Below, in pieces: positions 53,035 through 61,905 of a stretch of 64,000 bases of DNA. Every line of letters begins with the position of its first letter. Within the stretch, counting starts at the first letter, position 1. Below the pieces are notes generated by a model. It ran no database searches. It saw only the letters and a list, made by a program, of their open reading frames with translations, and was not told where the DNA came from. Both the position numbers and the translations under genes were made by a program. This DNA is from UBA8296 sp031581145 (GTDB taxonomy: Bacteria; Bacteroidota; Rhodothermia; Balneolales; Balneolaceae), in assembly GCA_031581145.1 (NCBI GenBank), contig JAVLBP010000007.1, positions 15,228-79,227 of the forward strand, given 5' to 3'.

Positions 53035-53485
53035 CTGACGCGCCAGAGAGTCCACGCTCCAGCGCAAGAGCAATGGCCGCTTCGACCCCAAGGACATAAC
53101 TTAGCGCACCAAACCCCGCAATCGAACCATCCATTGCGCCCCCCACAACACTGACATGACGCATCTCCTCACGTTTGGCAAGATTAGACAAATGGACTTC
53201 AATTTTTGGGATCCCCACAAGCTCCAGGGCATCATGAATCGCGACAGAGGAATGAGTATATCCACCAAAATTGGCCACAATCGCGTCGACATGTCGAGCC
53301 TCGGCGGATTGAATGGCATCGATTAAGGCCCCTTCATGGTTCGACTGCACCCACTCCAGCGTATGATCTGGAAACCGGTGTTTGAGATGCTCCTCGATTT
53401 CAGCAAGAGATTGGCCACCATAATGTGACGCCTCTCTCGATTCAAGGAGATTTAGATTGGGCCCGTTGAGTACAATAATGCGCAT
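53027..53485 (-). CDS. aroQ: 3-dehydroquinate dehydratase, type II
   Basis: The protein is 152 residues from ATG 53485, where the standard N-terminus M-R-I-I-V-L-N-G-P-N-L-N-L-L begins. The frame extends to 53536 but overlaps the HIT gene. Catalytic Tyr is in H-Y-G-G, and the substrate sites Q-S-N-H-E-G and E-V-H-L-S-N are present. The shikimate pathway step is dehydroquinate to dehydroshikimate. Confidence 0.96.
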   Translation of the reverse strand: MRIIVLNGPNLNLLESREASHYGGQSLAEIEEHLKHRFPDHTLEWVQSNHEGALIDAIQSAEARHVDAIVANFGGYTHSSVAIHDALELVGIPKIEVHLSNLAKREEMRHVSVVGGAMDGSIAGFGALSYVLGVEAAIALALERGLSGASDA

Positions 53486-53489
53486 GGGG

Positions 53490-53885
53490 TTATGATTGGA
53501 GCATTGAGCATTGTGCCGCGACCTCAGCCAACTCATCTTGGCTTGCTGCTGTGCCTAACGAAAGACTCATTGATTGGCCCGCTTGGTAGATCGGAATCAG
53601 ATGAATGTGTGCATGAGGCACCTCCATTCCTTCAATCACTAAACCCACTCGCATCGGTTTGAGGGTGTGCTCAAGGTGCTGAGCAACAGTTTTGGCAAAA
53701 AGGATGGTGTCTGAAAGTACATCTGACGGGAGATCGGTCCATTTGTCAATCTCATGTTTTGGCACGATCAATGTGTGCCCTTTGGCCACAGGACGAATAT
53801 CCAAAAACGCGATATGAGCGTCATTTTCGGCGATTTTATGGCTAGGAATCTCCCCTTTAATAATACGTGTGAAAATGGATGGCAT
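53490..53885 (-). CDS. HIT-family nucleotide-binding protein
   Basis: The protein is 131 residues from ATG 53885 (M-P-S-I-F-T-R-I-I-K-G-E-I-P), the usual HIT start; the frame is open to 53939. The histidine triad is in P-H-A-H-I-H-L-I-P. Relatives hydrolyse adenosine phosphoramidates. It is the first gene of the HIT-aroQ-flippase group, 4 bases before aroQ. The 154-base gap upstream to tRNA-Lys is A/T-rich. Confidence 0.94.
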   Translation of the reverse strand: MPSIFTRIIKGEIPSHKIAENDAHIAFLDIRPVAKGHTLIVPKHEIDKWTDLPSDVLSDTILFAKTVAQHLEHTLKPMRVGLVIEGMEVPHAHIHLIPIYQAGQSMSLSLGTAASQDELAEVAAQCSMLQS

Positions 53886-54039
53886 GCGTGTTAAAGCACA
53901 AAGGAGCGTTGAAGTTTCTGCATGATAGTCTGAATTCACCCTAAAAATAAAGCTAATTTCATTTTTAGAGTTTTATGAATTGATTTTCACGAATGAATCA
54001 GCGTATTTTTGATGTTTTCCAAGAAATGGACATCCTCGA

Positions 54040-54112
54040 GAACCGGTAGCTCAGATGGTAGAGCAACTGGCTTTTAACCAGTTGGTCGTGGGTTCGATCC
54101 CCACCCGGTTCA
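54040..54112 (+). tRNA. tRNA-Lys (anticodon TTT)
   Basis: The cloverleaf has acceptor GAACCGG/CCGGTTC, D arm GCTC/GAGC, anticodon stem ACTGG/CCAGT with loop CTTTTAA (anticodon TTT), T arm GTGGG/CCCAC with TTCGATC, and discriminator A. CCA is not encoded. Confidence 0.97.
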
Positions 54113-54134
54113 CGTTTTACGAGTCTCTCTTGAT

Positions 54135-54174
54135 TAACCTCTGTCGCTTGAACACGGCAGGGGTTATTTTTTTT
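54135..54174 (+). terminator. intrinsic terminator after tRNA-Lys
   Basis: TAACCTCTG (54135-54143) pairs with CAGGGGTTA (54158-54166), one G-T pair, followed by eight Ts. It ends the tRNA transcript 23 bases after the tRNA. Confidence 0.9.
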
Positions 54175-54201
54175 AAGCCCCTTTTCCGTCGTACTTTCAT
54201 C

Positions 54202-54582
54202 ATGAAAAGACTTCATGAACCAGTAGTTATGGCGGACATCTCCTCTGTTGTGAATCCCCTTCGTTGGAATCTAAAGCGGCTCCTGTGGGTGCTGCTTGCC
54301 GGCGCGCTTCTTTGGTTTCTGTTTTTTGATACCTACAGCGTGTGGTCGCGACTACAATATGCTCAAGAGCGTAAGGCACTTGAAGAGGACATTGAGCGTT
54401 TATCTATACAATTACAAACATTAGAAGACCAAATTGAGCAACTGGAATCAGATCCAGATCTACTAGAGCGGATTGCCAGAGAAGATTATGGGATGAAAAA
54501 ACCTGGTGAAGTGATTTATCGCACCGAGAAAGCCCCTCCATCTTCACCAGATAATCCTAATCAAAAGCCCCGTAACCCATGA
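54202..54582 (+). CDS. FtsB/DivIC-like septum formation protein
   Basis: The protein is 126 residues from ATG 54202; ATG 54229 is the alternative. The frame is open into tRNA-Lys, which cannot be coding. One membrane helix (about 26-48; L-L-W-V-L-L-A-G-A-L-L-W-F-L-F-F) is followed by a coiled coil (about 52-95) and the DivIC-type ending R-E-D-Y-G-M-K-K-P-G-E-V-I-Y. Such proteins link FtsL and FtsQ in the divisome. The tail is Pro/Asn-rich. The ROK gene follows after 7 bases. Confidence 0.85.
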   Translation: MKRLHEPVVMADISSVVNPLRWNLKRLLWVLLAGALLWFLFFDTYSVWSRLQYAQERKALEEDIERLSIQLQTLEDQIEQLESDPDLLERIAREDYGMKKPGEVIYRTEKAPPSSPDNPNQKPRNP

Positions 54583-54589
54583 GGACCCT

Positions 54590-55540
54590 ATGATTGCCAT
54601 TGGTATTGATTTAGGTGGAACCAACATTAAAGGCGCCCTGGTCAAACAAGATGAAGGGATCCTTGAGCAACTCAGCATCCCAACAGAAGCAGATCAAGGC
54701 AGAGATCACATCCTTGATCGAGTCGCGACGTTGGTCCACGAATTATCCCAAACGACAGATCAAAGTGTCGAGTCTGTGGGCATTGGAGTCCCTGGCATGG
54801 TCAATCGAGCCGGGGATATCGTAAGTTACCCACCAAATTTTCCTAATTGGGCAGACGAACCCGTTCCTGCACTCCTGCAAGAGCGTATCCATCGCCCCTG
54901 TTTTATGGGGAACGACGCAAATTTAGCAGCGCTAGGATGTGCACGTTTTGGTGTGGGGCAACGTTATGATGACTTCATTATGATTACCCTCGGCACAGGA
55001 GTTGGAGGGGGTATTATTATGAATCGAGACTTATATGTCGGGCCCCACGGAGCAGCCTCGGAGTTGGGTCATATCATCATCAATTATCACGGACCGCCGT
55101 CCAACAGCAATACGCGAGGTGGCATTGAGGCCTATCTTGGGCAACGGTTTTTGAGTCGGTTCGCAGCCGATTTGATTCGCCAACACCCCGAAAACCCGCT
55201 ACAGAAATATGCGTACAACAATTTTGAGGAGCTTGACCCATTGGCATTGTATGAGGAAGCTGTTCGGGGAAATGTCCTGGCGATTGATATCCTCAAACAA
55301 ACGGGTGAAAAGCTAGGCTATGCGATTGTGAATTACGTTCATGTACTGGATATTCGCACCGTGATCGTGAGTGGGGGTGTTGCTAAGGCAGGGGATTACT
55401 TGTTGGAACCAGCCCGTGAAACCGCACGAAAATACTTCATGCCTCCATTCAGGGAAGGTTTTGAGATTTTATACGAACCGTTAAGCAACGACGCCGCCAT
55501 GCTTGGAGCAGCGAGCTTAGCTATGGAGTCATGCGATTGA
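54590..55540 (+). CDS. ROK-family sugar kinase (glucokinase-like) without the zinc cysteines
   Basis: The 316-residue protein has the ATP site G-I-D-L-G-G-T-N-I-K-G, catalytic Asp in G-N-D-A-N-L-A-A-L-G, I-T-L-G-T-G-V-G-G-G-I and E-L-G-H. After that His, most ROK proteins have C-x-C-G-x-x-G-C binding zinc. Here the stretch reads G-P-P-S-N-S-N-T-R-G-G-I-E-A-Y-L, with no cysteine. It is probably still a glucokinase, since all active-site residues remain. It overlaps the lptD start by 10 bases. Confidence 0.88.
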   Translation: MIAIGIDLGGTNIKGALVKQDEGILEQLSIPTEADQGRDHILDRVATLVHELSQTTDQSVESVGIGVPGMVNRAGDIVSYPPNFPNWADEPVPALLQERIHRPCFMGNDANLAALGCARFGVGQRYDDFIMITLGTGVGGGIIMNRDLYVGPHGAASELGHIIINYHGPPSNSNTRGGIEAYLGQRFLSRFAADLIRQHPENPLQKYAYNNFEELDPLALYEEAVRGNVLAIDILKQTGEKLGYAIVNYVHVLDIRTVIVSGGVAKAGDYLLEPARETARKYFMPPFREGFEILYEPLSNDAAMLGAASLAMESCD

Positions 55541-58263
55541 GCAGACGCCTTTTACGATGTATCTCCACACTTGCAGTCCCCTTAACGTTTTGGATGTTGT
55601 GTGGGGTTGGCCTCGCACTTGGCCAGCAATTTCAGCGCCCCACCTCAGAGATCACTAGCGGTCAATTTGCTCGCTCGGGAGCCGCAAATCGTGGTGCACC
55701 CAATCCACAACTTGGACAGCAACGGAGCACCATTGAAGGGGTAAAGCCGATCTTGAGCTTTGATGCCCGCGATTCACTGATTTTATCGCTTACTGACTCC
55801 ACCCGGATCGGAACGCTATTTGGCCAAGCCAATGCAAATCATGAAAAAGGGTTGCTCACAGCGGGCCAAGTCTCCCTCTACCTCCACAAGGATGAGTTAG
55901 AAGCCACACCCGGCGTAGATTCGACGGTGGAAGCCATTCCCCTGCTGCGCCGCCCCAATGATCAACAAGAGCTCCAAAGTCGTCGCATTCTATTTAATGT
56001 GGAGTCGGGAAAAGGGAAATTTGAAGCGGCTGAGATTCAAGTTCAGCAAGGGACGTTACAAGGCGAAGCCATTAAAAATATCAGTGAAAGTGTGGTTTTT
56101 ATTGAGGACGGCAGCTACTCAACCTGCCCCCCTGATCACATGACCTACTACATCCGAGCTAACCGGCTCAAGGTGGTCGACCAGGAAGAGATTTTTTTTA
56201 CGAATGCCCGTCTCTACGTCCTGGATATTCCCTACCCACTCCCCATTCCATTTGGCTACATCCCTGCGAGTCCTGAGTCACGACGTTCTGGGTTGCTACA
56301 ACCCACGTTCGTCGTCCAAAATTCTTCACGCAGGGGTCTAGGCCTTCAACAAGTCGGCTGGTTTCAGGTGTTTAATGAGTATCTGACGGGTCAACTCACG
56401 GGGGATATCTATACATCCGGCACCTATTTTTTGCAGGGGCAAGCCCAAGCGGCGGTCACTGATAAATTTAGCAGTAGCCTCACCCTTGGATACTCAAGAG
56501 AGCAGGGTATGGAGCCGACAGATCCAGGGTTCGCTGAAAACGTGAGTAAACGGATCTCTCTTAGACATCGACAGACGATTTCGCCCTACGCCAGTGTGAA
56601 TGCATCCATTAACTTTGCAAGCTCCAACTACTTCCAGCGTAATTCCTACAATATTGACGAACGAGCCTCGACCAACTCCAACTCAAGGCTCGCCTATCAA
56701 TACCGTGATCCCGATAATCGGTTCAATTTCAACACCAATCTGGCCATTTCGCAACGATTCCAGGATAATGCCACAAGTCTCACAGGGCCCAGTGCCTCAT
56801 TTTCGCTCCGCTCTTTTGCCCCATTTGCTTCGGAAGGAGGCCAAGGTAGACGTGCAACAGGTGGGCAAGAATCGACCTGGCGGGATCGGTTTTTGGTCAC
56901 CTACTCCAACACATTCAACAGTCGATTTAGCTATCAACCACTCGACTCTTTATCCTCGCCAGACTCATGGACACAGGCGGTATTTGACCCTGCAACCTAT
57001 AGAGAAAACACAGGCAAGGAGACCACTCCATGGCAAGTAGGGTTGCGTCAAAACCTCTCCCTTTCCCTTGGTCAATTACTCCCAAGTCAGTTTCTTCAGC
57101 TTAACGGGTCGGTCAACCTTACCGAGGTCTGGGTCCCCATGACGGTCCGTAAGTCGTACAATCCAGAAACGGAGTCAATTCAAACCACCGAAGTCCCTGG
57201 ATTTGCTGCGGGTCACCAGGGAAGTGCAAGCTTATCATTGAATACCACGTTGTACGGACTGGCGGATTGGAACATAGGCTCATTAGAAGGCTTTCGCCAT
57301 ACGTTCAAACCCTCCATTGCGATGTCGATCAGCCCCGATTTCCAAGATGAGTCGTGGGGGATGACCCGAACTGTCGAAACACCCAATGGACCTCAAACCT
57401 ACTCTATTTTTGAAAACAGCATTTATCCAGTCTATGCGAGTGGAAAACAATGGTCCCTCGCCTACCGCATTCAAAATACGTTCGAAACGAAGCAGGTAAA
57501 GCGGGACTCCACAGGGGAAGAGAAAACAAAAATCCTGCGACTGGTTGATCAGCTCTCTCTGACAGGATCCTATAATTTGGCTCTGGATTCCTTGCGTTTG
57601 TCCCCTCTGTCCGTCCGCTTGACGAGCCGTGTTGTACCCAACATTAGCTTGCAAGCGTCGGCAAGTTATCGGTTTTATAGTGTGAATGAGGTGGGCCAAC
57701 CCATCAATGAGTGGGTCTATCGCTCCACCGGCAAGCTCTTGCAACCCACAAGATTTCGACTTAGCGCAAGTACGCGCATTCGCGGAGGCTCTAAAGGGGC
57801 CACCGTAGAATCTGCCCCCTATGCACCCTACAACCCTGCCGACCTGAGTTATTTTAACCCCTATGAACCTATTTTGGAGCCTATTACCCCGTATCCACTC
57901 AACGCACCTTGGTCGATAAATTTAAGTTTCAGTTACTCTTGGCGATGGCAAAACAATGCCCCAGCTCGCAAAACGGCCATTCTGAATGCACGAAGTATTC
58001 AATTTCAGCTGTCTGATCGTTGGAATGTCTCCACGCAGCTCGGGTATGACTTTATCCGCAAAGAACTCACCCCTTCGCAATTCTCTTTGAATCGACGCAT
58101 GGAGTGCTGGAATCTGTCTATGCAGTTCAACCCGTTTGGAGATTTTACGTACTACTTTTTCCGACTCAATGTGGATGCTGGGCAGTTGCAAAATCTCTTC
58201 CAAAAACTCCCCGTCCTCAACAATTTAGAACGGAGTTCATCCCCTTACGGCAGACGTTTTTGA
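55531..58263 (+). CDS. lptD: LptD-like outer-membrane LPS assembly protein
   Basis: The 910-residue protein has a signal peptide (cleavage near L-A-L-G-Q), an N-terminal OstA-type beta-jellyroll region (about 60-250) with E-G-K-type repeats and Y-S-T-C-P, and a large beta-barrel (about 260-910) of alternating aromatic strands ending Y-G-R-R-F. The single Cys pair pattern of E. coli LptD is not seen. It would insert lipopolysaccharide into the outer leaflet. It overlaps ribE (convergent) by 19 bases. Confidence 0.82.
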   Translation: MRLSRRLLRCISTLAVPLTFWMLCGVGLALGQQFQRPTSEITSGQFARSGAANRGAPNPQLGQQRSTIEGVKPILSFDARDSLILSLTDSTRIGTLFGQANANHEKGLLTAGQVSLYLHKDELEATPGVDSTVEAIPLLRRPNDQQELQSRRILFNVESGKGKFEAAEIQVQQGTLQGEAIKNISESVVFIEDGSYSTCPPDHMTYYIRANRLKVVDQEEIFFTNARLYVLDIPYPLPIPFGYIPASPESRRSGLLQPTFVVQNSSRRGLGLQQVGWFQVFNEYLTGQLTGDIYTSGTYFLQGQAQAAVTDKFSSSLTLGYSREQGMEPTDPGFAENVSKRISLRHRQTISPYASVNASINFASSNYFQRNSYNIDERASTNSNSRLAYQYRDPDNRFNFNTNLAISQRFQDNATSLTGPSASFSLRSFAPFASEGGQGRRATGGQESTWRDRFLVTYSNTFNSRFSYQPLDSLSSPDSWTQAVFDPATYRENTGKETTPWQVGLRQNLSLSLGQLLPSQFLQLNGSVNLTEVWVPMTVRKSYNPETESIQTTEVPGFAAGHQGSASLSLNTTLYGLADWNIGSLEGFRHTFKPSIAMSISPDFQDESWGMTRTVETPNGPQTYSIFENSIYPVYASGKQWSLAYRIQNTFETKQVKRDSTGEEKTKILRLVDQLSLTGSYNLALDSLRLSPLSVRLTSRVVPNISLQASASYRFYSVNEVGQPINEWVYRSTGKLLQPTRFRLSASTRIRGGSKGATVESAPYAPYNPADLSYFNPYEPILEPITPYPLNAPWSINLSFSYSWRWQNNAPARKTAILNARSIQFQLSDRWNVSTQLGYDFIRKELTPSQFSLNRRMECWNLSMQFNPFGDFTYYFFRLNVDAGQLQNLFQKLPVLNNLERSSSPYGRRF

Positions 58264-58835
58264 ACATGAACGACCGTTTTGGTGATAATATCAAACTCGA
58301 TATTCACCGTATCTCCCTCTTTGAGTGTCGCAAAACAGGTGTGGTCCCATGTGTAAGGGATAATGGTAATCATAAATCGGGGCCCCTCTACTCGAGCAAG
58401 CGTTAAGCTTACACCATCCACGGTAATGCTACCTCGTGGGACCACATAATCGGCCATCTCGTCAGACACCTCAAACCATACATGGCGATTATCTTCCTCA
58501 ATCTCGATGGCTTGCACCCGTCCCACACCATCGACATGACCCTGGACAAAATGGCCACTTAGGCCTTGATCAAGACGTAATGAGCGCTCTAAATTGAGCG
58601 TTTGCCCTTTTGTCCATCCTCCAAGTGTCGTTTTGGACAGCGTCTCGCCGACCACATTAACATCAAACGTCGTATTGGTGCGTGAAACCACGGTTAAACA
58701 TACCCCTTGCACCGCGATGGACTCATCAACCTCCAAGTCTGGCGCCCAATCTGTGGCAATGCGGAATGTGGTAACGCCATTGGCCTCTTGACGATCTTCA
58801 AGGGTGCCCAATGCTTTAATGATGCCTGTAAACAT
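58245..58835 (-). CDS. ribE: riboflavin synthase, alpha chain
   Basis: The 196-residue protein has two lumazine-binding repeats: M-F-T-G-I-I-K-A-L-G at the start, G-V-C-L-T-V in the first, and G-H-F-V-Q-G-H-V-D-G plus G-V-S-L-T-L in the second. It makes riboflavin from two lumazines. It follows ribD by one base. Confidence 0.96.
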   Translation of the reverse strand: MFTGIIKALGTLEDRQEANGVTTFRIATDWAPDLEVDESIAVQGVCLTVVSRTNTTFDVNVVGETLSKTTLGGWTKGQTLNLERSLRLDQGLSGHFVQGHVDGVGRVQAIEIEEDNRHVWFEVSDEMADYVVPRGSITVDGVSLTLARVEGPRFMITIIPYTWDHTCFATLKEGDTVNIEFDIITKTVVHVQKRLP

Positions 58836-58836
58836 G

Positions 58837-60009
58837 CTAGACTTTGTAGGTTATAAGGATGTCTTGTCCAAACGTCTGGGTTGTTACCCTGTGGACATTG
58901 AGCCGACCGTAGCCACCATCGTCATCGGCTAGATGTAACCCCCAAACGGCGGGATCTACAGCTTTCATTCCTTTTCCAAATAAGATGGGGGCAGTGAATA
59001 CATCAATTTGATCCACAAGCTTCTCACGGAGGAAGCTAGCCGCCAGTGTGGGGCCTGCTTCAACCATCACTGAGGTGATCTCTTGCTCAGCAAGTGCGCG
59101 CAAAACATGGCGCAGAGAACAATGTCCTTGGTCATCTTGCTCGACCTTACGTCGGGTTCCATTGAATGGGTTGCTACTCAGAAGCTCCAACATAGGATCC
59201 ACTGCGGTTTGTCCTGATGAGGCGGTTTGTGAAGTTTGAGCGGTTATCCAGATGGTTTTCTCACTAAACTCATCTTGAAATACCTGAGCTGTGGAAGGAA
59301 GCACACCCTTGGAGTCTAGAATTACACGACGAGGTTGTCGGCCCTCCACATGACGGACCGTTAACCTGGGGTTGTCGGCAAGCACTGTTGAGGATCCCAC
59401 TAGTACGGCATCGACTTCACTACGCCATTGGTGGACCAGTCGCCGCGATTCCTTCCCAGAAATCCACTGAGAACGCCCTTCATGGTCTGCACTAAATCCA
59501 TCCAATGTTTGGGCCCATTTGAGCTGTACATAGGGCAACCCTGTCTCAATCCAGTGGAGGAAGGCCCGATTTTGTTCTTCGGCTTCTTCTTTACAGACAC
59601 CAAGTTGGACGTCAATTCCTTGAGATTGTAGCCAAGCAGCTCCTCCCCCTTCCACATGTGGATTGGGATCTTCAAGAGCGATGACCACCCTTGTGATGCC
59701 TGATGAAGCCAGCGCGGTCGCACAGGGGGGCGTTTTGCCATGATGGGTGCAAGGCTCAAGTGTCACGTAGGCCGTAGCACCTTGCAAGGATGCTGGATCT
59801 TTAACGGATGCAAGAGCGTTGGCTTCGGCATGGGCTTCTCCATATCGTAGATGGGCCCCTTCGCCTATTACCTCCCCTTCTTGGTCCAGAATCACACAAC
59901 CCACTAGGGGATTAGGCGATACAAATCCACGACCTTGCTCAGCGAGTCGGAGGGCACGCGTCATCCATTGAGCATCGACCGAGCGATCACTGGATGACGT
60001 TGCTGGCAT
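58837..60009 (-). CDS. ribD: bifunctional riboflavin deaminase/reductase
   Basis: The 390-residue protein has a deaminase half with zinc ligands H-A-E-A-N-A and P-C-T-H-H-G-K-T-P-P-C (about 12-130) and a reductase half (about 160-385) with Q-L-K-W-A-Q-T-L-D-G, V-G-S-S-T-V-L-A-D-N-P and G-P-T-L-A-A-S-F. The start shares one base with the ppiD stop (TAATG). It carries out steps two and three of riboflavin synthesis. Confidence 0.96.
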   Translation of the reverse strand: MPATSSSDRSVDAQWMTRALRLAEQGRGFVSPNPLVGCVILDQEGEVIGEGAHLRYGEAHAEANALASVKDPASLQGATAYVTLEPCTHHGKTPPCATALASSGITRVVIALEDPNPHVEGGGAAWLQSQGIDVQLGVCKEEAEEQNRAFLHWIETGLPYVQLKWAQTLDGFSADHEGRSQWISGKESRRLVHQWRSEVDAVLVGSSTVLADNPRLTVRHVEGRQPRRVILDSKGVLPSTAQVFQDEFSEKTIWITAQTSQTASSGQTAVDPMLELLSSNPFNGTRRKVEQDDQGHCSLRHVLRALAEQEITSVMVEAGPTLAASFLREKLVDQIDVFTAPILFGKGMKAVDPAVWGLHLADDDGGYGRLNVHRVTTQTFGQDILITYKV

Positions 60010-61778
60010 TATCGTAGGACAGCGTCTCGGTAATCTTTCACGGACGCTTCATCTTGGAGTTCTTCAGACAAAATTTGGCTAAACACGTTGCCGCGTGTTT
60101 GACGCAGAACTTCTTTGTAGCCTTCTATTTCTTCCATCGGTAAACTCTCAGGTGTTGCAACATCCTTTCGTACCACACGAGCGATGTAGGCAGCGGACTC
60201 CCCTTCCAAGACGGGTGTCGTCTCCCCTTGATCCGTAGCAGAGATGGCACCTATCAGAGCAGGTTCACGTCCTACAGACCCGATTGCGACAGAAGAGAAA
60301 CGTACATTATCACTTTCGATAAATTCGATCATATCATCGTTGGCAAGCCCTTCAAATCCTTTTGCTTGGCTTTCCTCCTCGACCCGTTGCATAGCTAGCT
60401 CTTTTTTCTTCTCTAAGCGGACACGAGAGACAACTTGTGGTCGGACCTCTTCAAGGGGTAAGAACCCTTCATCAATTTTACGATCGAGCTGCATCACAAT
60501 GAACTGATCGTCCAACTCCACAACCTCGCTCAATTCTCCTTCCTTTAACCCTTGAAGTATCGTCGGGATTTGAACAGATTGCCCAATGCCTGGAACTACG
60601 CCCGCATTTGGCGTCGCAACGGACGTGCCTACCTCAAGTCCACGTGAGGCTGCTTCTTCATCAAAGTCTGAGTCCAGAGCAAAAAATTGAAAGTCTTCGG
60701 CCTCCTCTAGCACATCCACGACTGTTGTGAGCTGATCAGGCTCCACGGTGTAGGTTAACACACCAAACTTCACTTCATCGCCGCGTCGGTCAATCACCTT
60801 AAAAACGTATGGATTACCCCGAATTGAGACTACATCTGACACTTCACCGACAGCCAACTCTTTTACAATGTCAAAGTCTTCACGCAAATCATCCTCATCG
60901 ACATATGCACCTTGGTAGGGGATTTCGGATTGGAAATTGCTCAAAAACGTTGAATCGTCTTCGGTTGTGGCAAATTCTTCAGCCAACAAAGCCACTTCAT
61001 CAAAAAGTCGTGCCGTATCCTCGGCTGTGGCAGCGATGGGGAAGGAGACATATCGAAATTCAAATGACTCATCACGCTCAAATAGCTCGCGATTGGCATC
61101 ATACCACTGCTTAACTTCACGATCTGTTGGCTGCGCGTCGGCATCGGAAATCTCTCCATAAGGCAATCTCAAGAGCTCTACATCGGCTGTTGAACGATCC
61201 AGAGTAAGTTGACGCCTCGCTTCAGCTGTCGTGGTTCGATTGGATGAGGCCAAGAAGTTGGTCACCTTTTGCTGGCGTCGCTTCTCCTTGAGCTGTTGCT
61301 CGATCGAAATCCATACTTGACTATTTTCAGGGGCATCAATGGCAGCTTGTAGCGCTGTACGATCAATGCGTCCGTTATCATCTGCGAACTGTTGACGGAT
61401 AAACGGATCGGGATTCGGCCCTACAATCATGTTGACCAATTCCTCTTCTGTCACGGTAATGCCCACCTCTTCCATCTTGTTTTGGAAGACCAAGCCCGTC
61501 ACAATCTCATTCCAGGCTTGTTGCTCGTAATTTGCACGAATTTCAGGCGTCACTTGACTTGTATAGCGCTCATTATGTTGCGTCACTAAAGCACTAACGC
61601 GAGCATTGTACTGCTCAAACGTAATCGATTCTCCATCGACTTCTCCAAGCTGACGTGGCCCAGCACTTAACGCATCAAAAACTTGCGTATCTGCGAGCAC
61701 CCATAGTAACCCAAAAGAGATGATAAGAAGCCACAAAATGGGCCCTGTGCTATTTCTTAATTTTTCCATTACGCCCAT
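60009..61778 (-). CDS. ppiD: PpiD/SurA-like membrane-anchored folding protein
   Basis: The 589-residue protein has an N-terminal membrane anchor (about 12-30; G-P-I-L-W-L-L-I-I-S-F-G-L-L-W-V-L), SurA-N-type helices (about 45-210; Q-A-W-N-E-I-V-T-G-L-V-F-Q-N), and parvulin-like regions (about 225-350 and 360-470) of which the catalytic match is weak. PpiD assists folding of secreted proteins at the inner membrane. It lies 127 bases downstream of mlaD, after a repeat-filled gap. Confidence 0.87.
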   Translation of the reverse strand: MGVMEKLRNSTGPILWLLIISFGLLWVLADTQVFDALSAGPRQLGEVDGESITFEQYNARVSALVTQHNERYTSQVTPEIRANYEQQAWNEIVTGLVFQNKMEEVGITVTEEELVNMIVGPNPDPFIRQQFADDNGRIDRTALQAAIDAPENSQVWISIEQQLKEKRRQQKVTNFLASSNRTTTAEARRQLTLDRSTADVELLRLPYGEISDADAQPTDREVKQWYDANRELFERDESFEFRYVSFPIAATAEDTARLFDEVALLAEEFATTEDDSTFLSNFQSEIPYQGAYVDEDDLREDFDIVKELAVGEVSDVVSIRGNPYVFKVIDRRGDEVKFGVLTYTVEPDQLTTVVDVLEEAEDFQFFALDSDFDEEAASRGLEVGTSVATPNAGVVPGIGQSVQIPTILQGLKEGELSEVVELDDQFIVMQLDRKIDEGFLPLEEVRPQVVSRVRLEKKKELAMQRVEEESQAKGFEGLANDDMIEFIESDNVRFSSVAIGSVGREPALIGAISATDQGETTPVLEGESAAYIARVVRKDVATPESLPMEEIEGYKEVLRQTRGNVFSQILSEELQDEASVKDYRDAVLR

Positions 61779-61792
61779 GGCGCGTTTCCTCT

Positions 61793-61849
61793 ACTTTATT
61801 TAATAGGTTGAATATGACGATTCAAACTTTATTTAGTTGAATATGACGA
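61793..61849. repeat. about 30-bp direct repeat upstream of ppiD
   Basis: ACTTTATTTA (61793-61802, 61826-61835) and GTTGAATATGACGA (61807-61820, 61836-61849) are exactly repeated in the same order, with 4 extra bases in the first copy. Short CGAACAAAGA echoes follow toward mlaD. Confidence 0.88.
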
Positions 61850-61905
61850 CGAACAAAGATGGTCGAACATTGTCTTTCGAGCGAACAAAGAATATACCAA
61901 GTCCG

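Noticed and set aside
54055..54201. N-terminal extension of the DivIC/FtsB-like gene into tRNA-Lys
   Set aside because: The frame begins inside the tRNA and crosses its terminator; the start must be at 54202 or 54229.
53998..54216. Minus-strand reading frame with G-D-R-T-H-D-Q-L across tRNA-Lys
   Set aside because: This peptide is the well-known false translation of the antisense strand of a tRNA; the tRNA explains the sequence.
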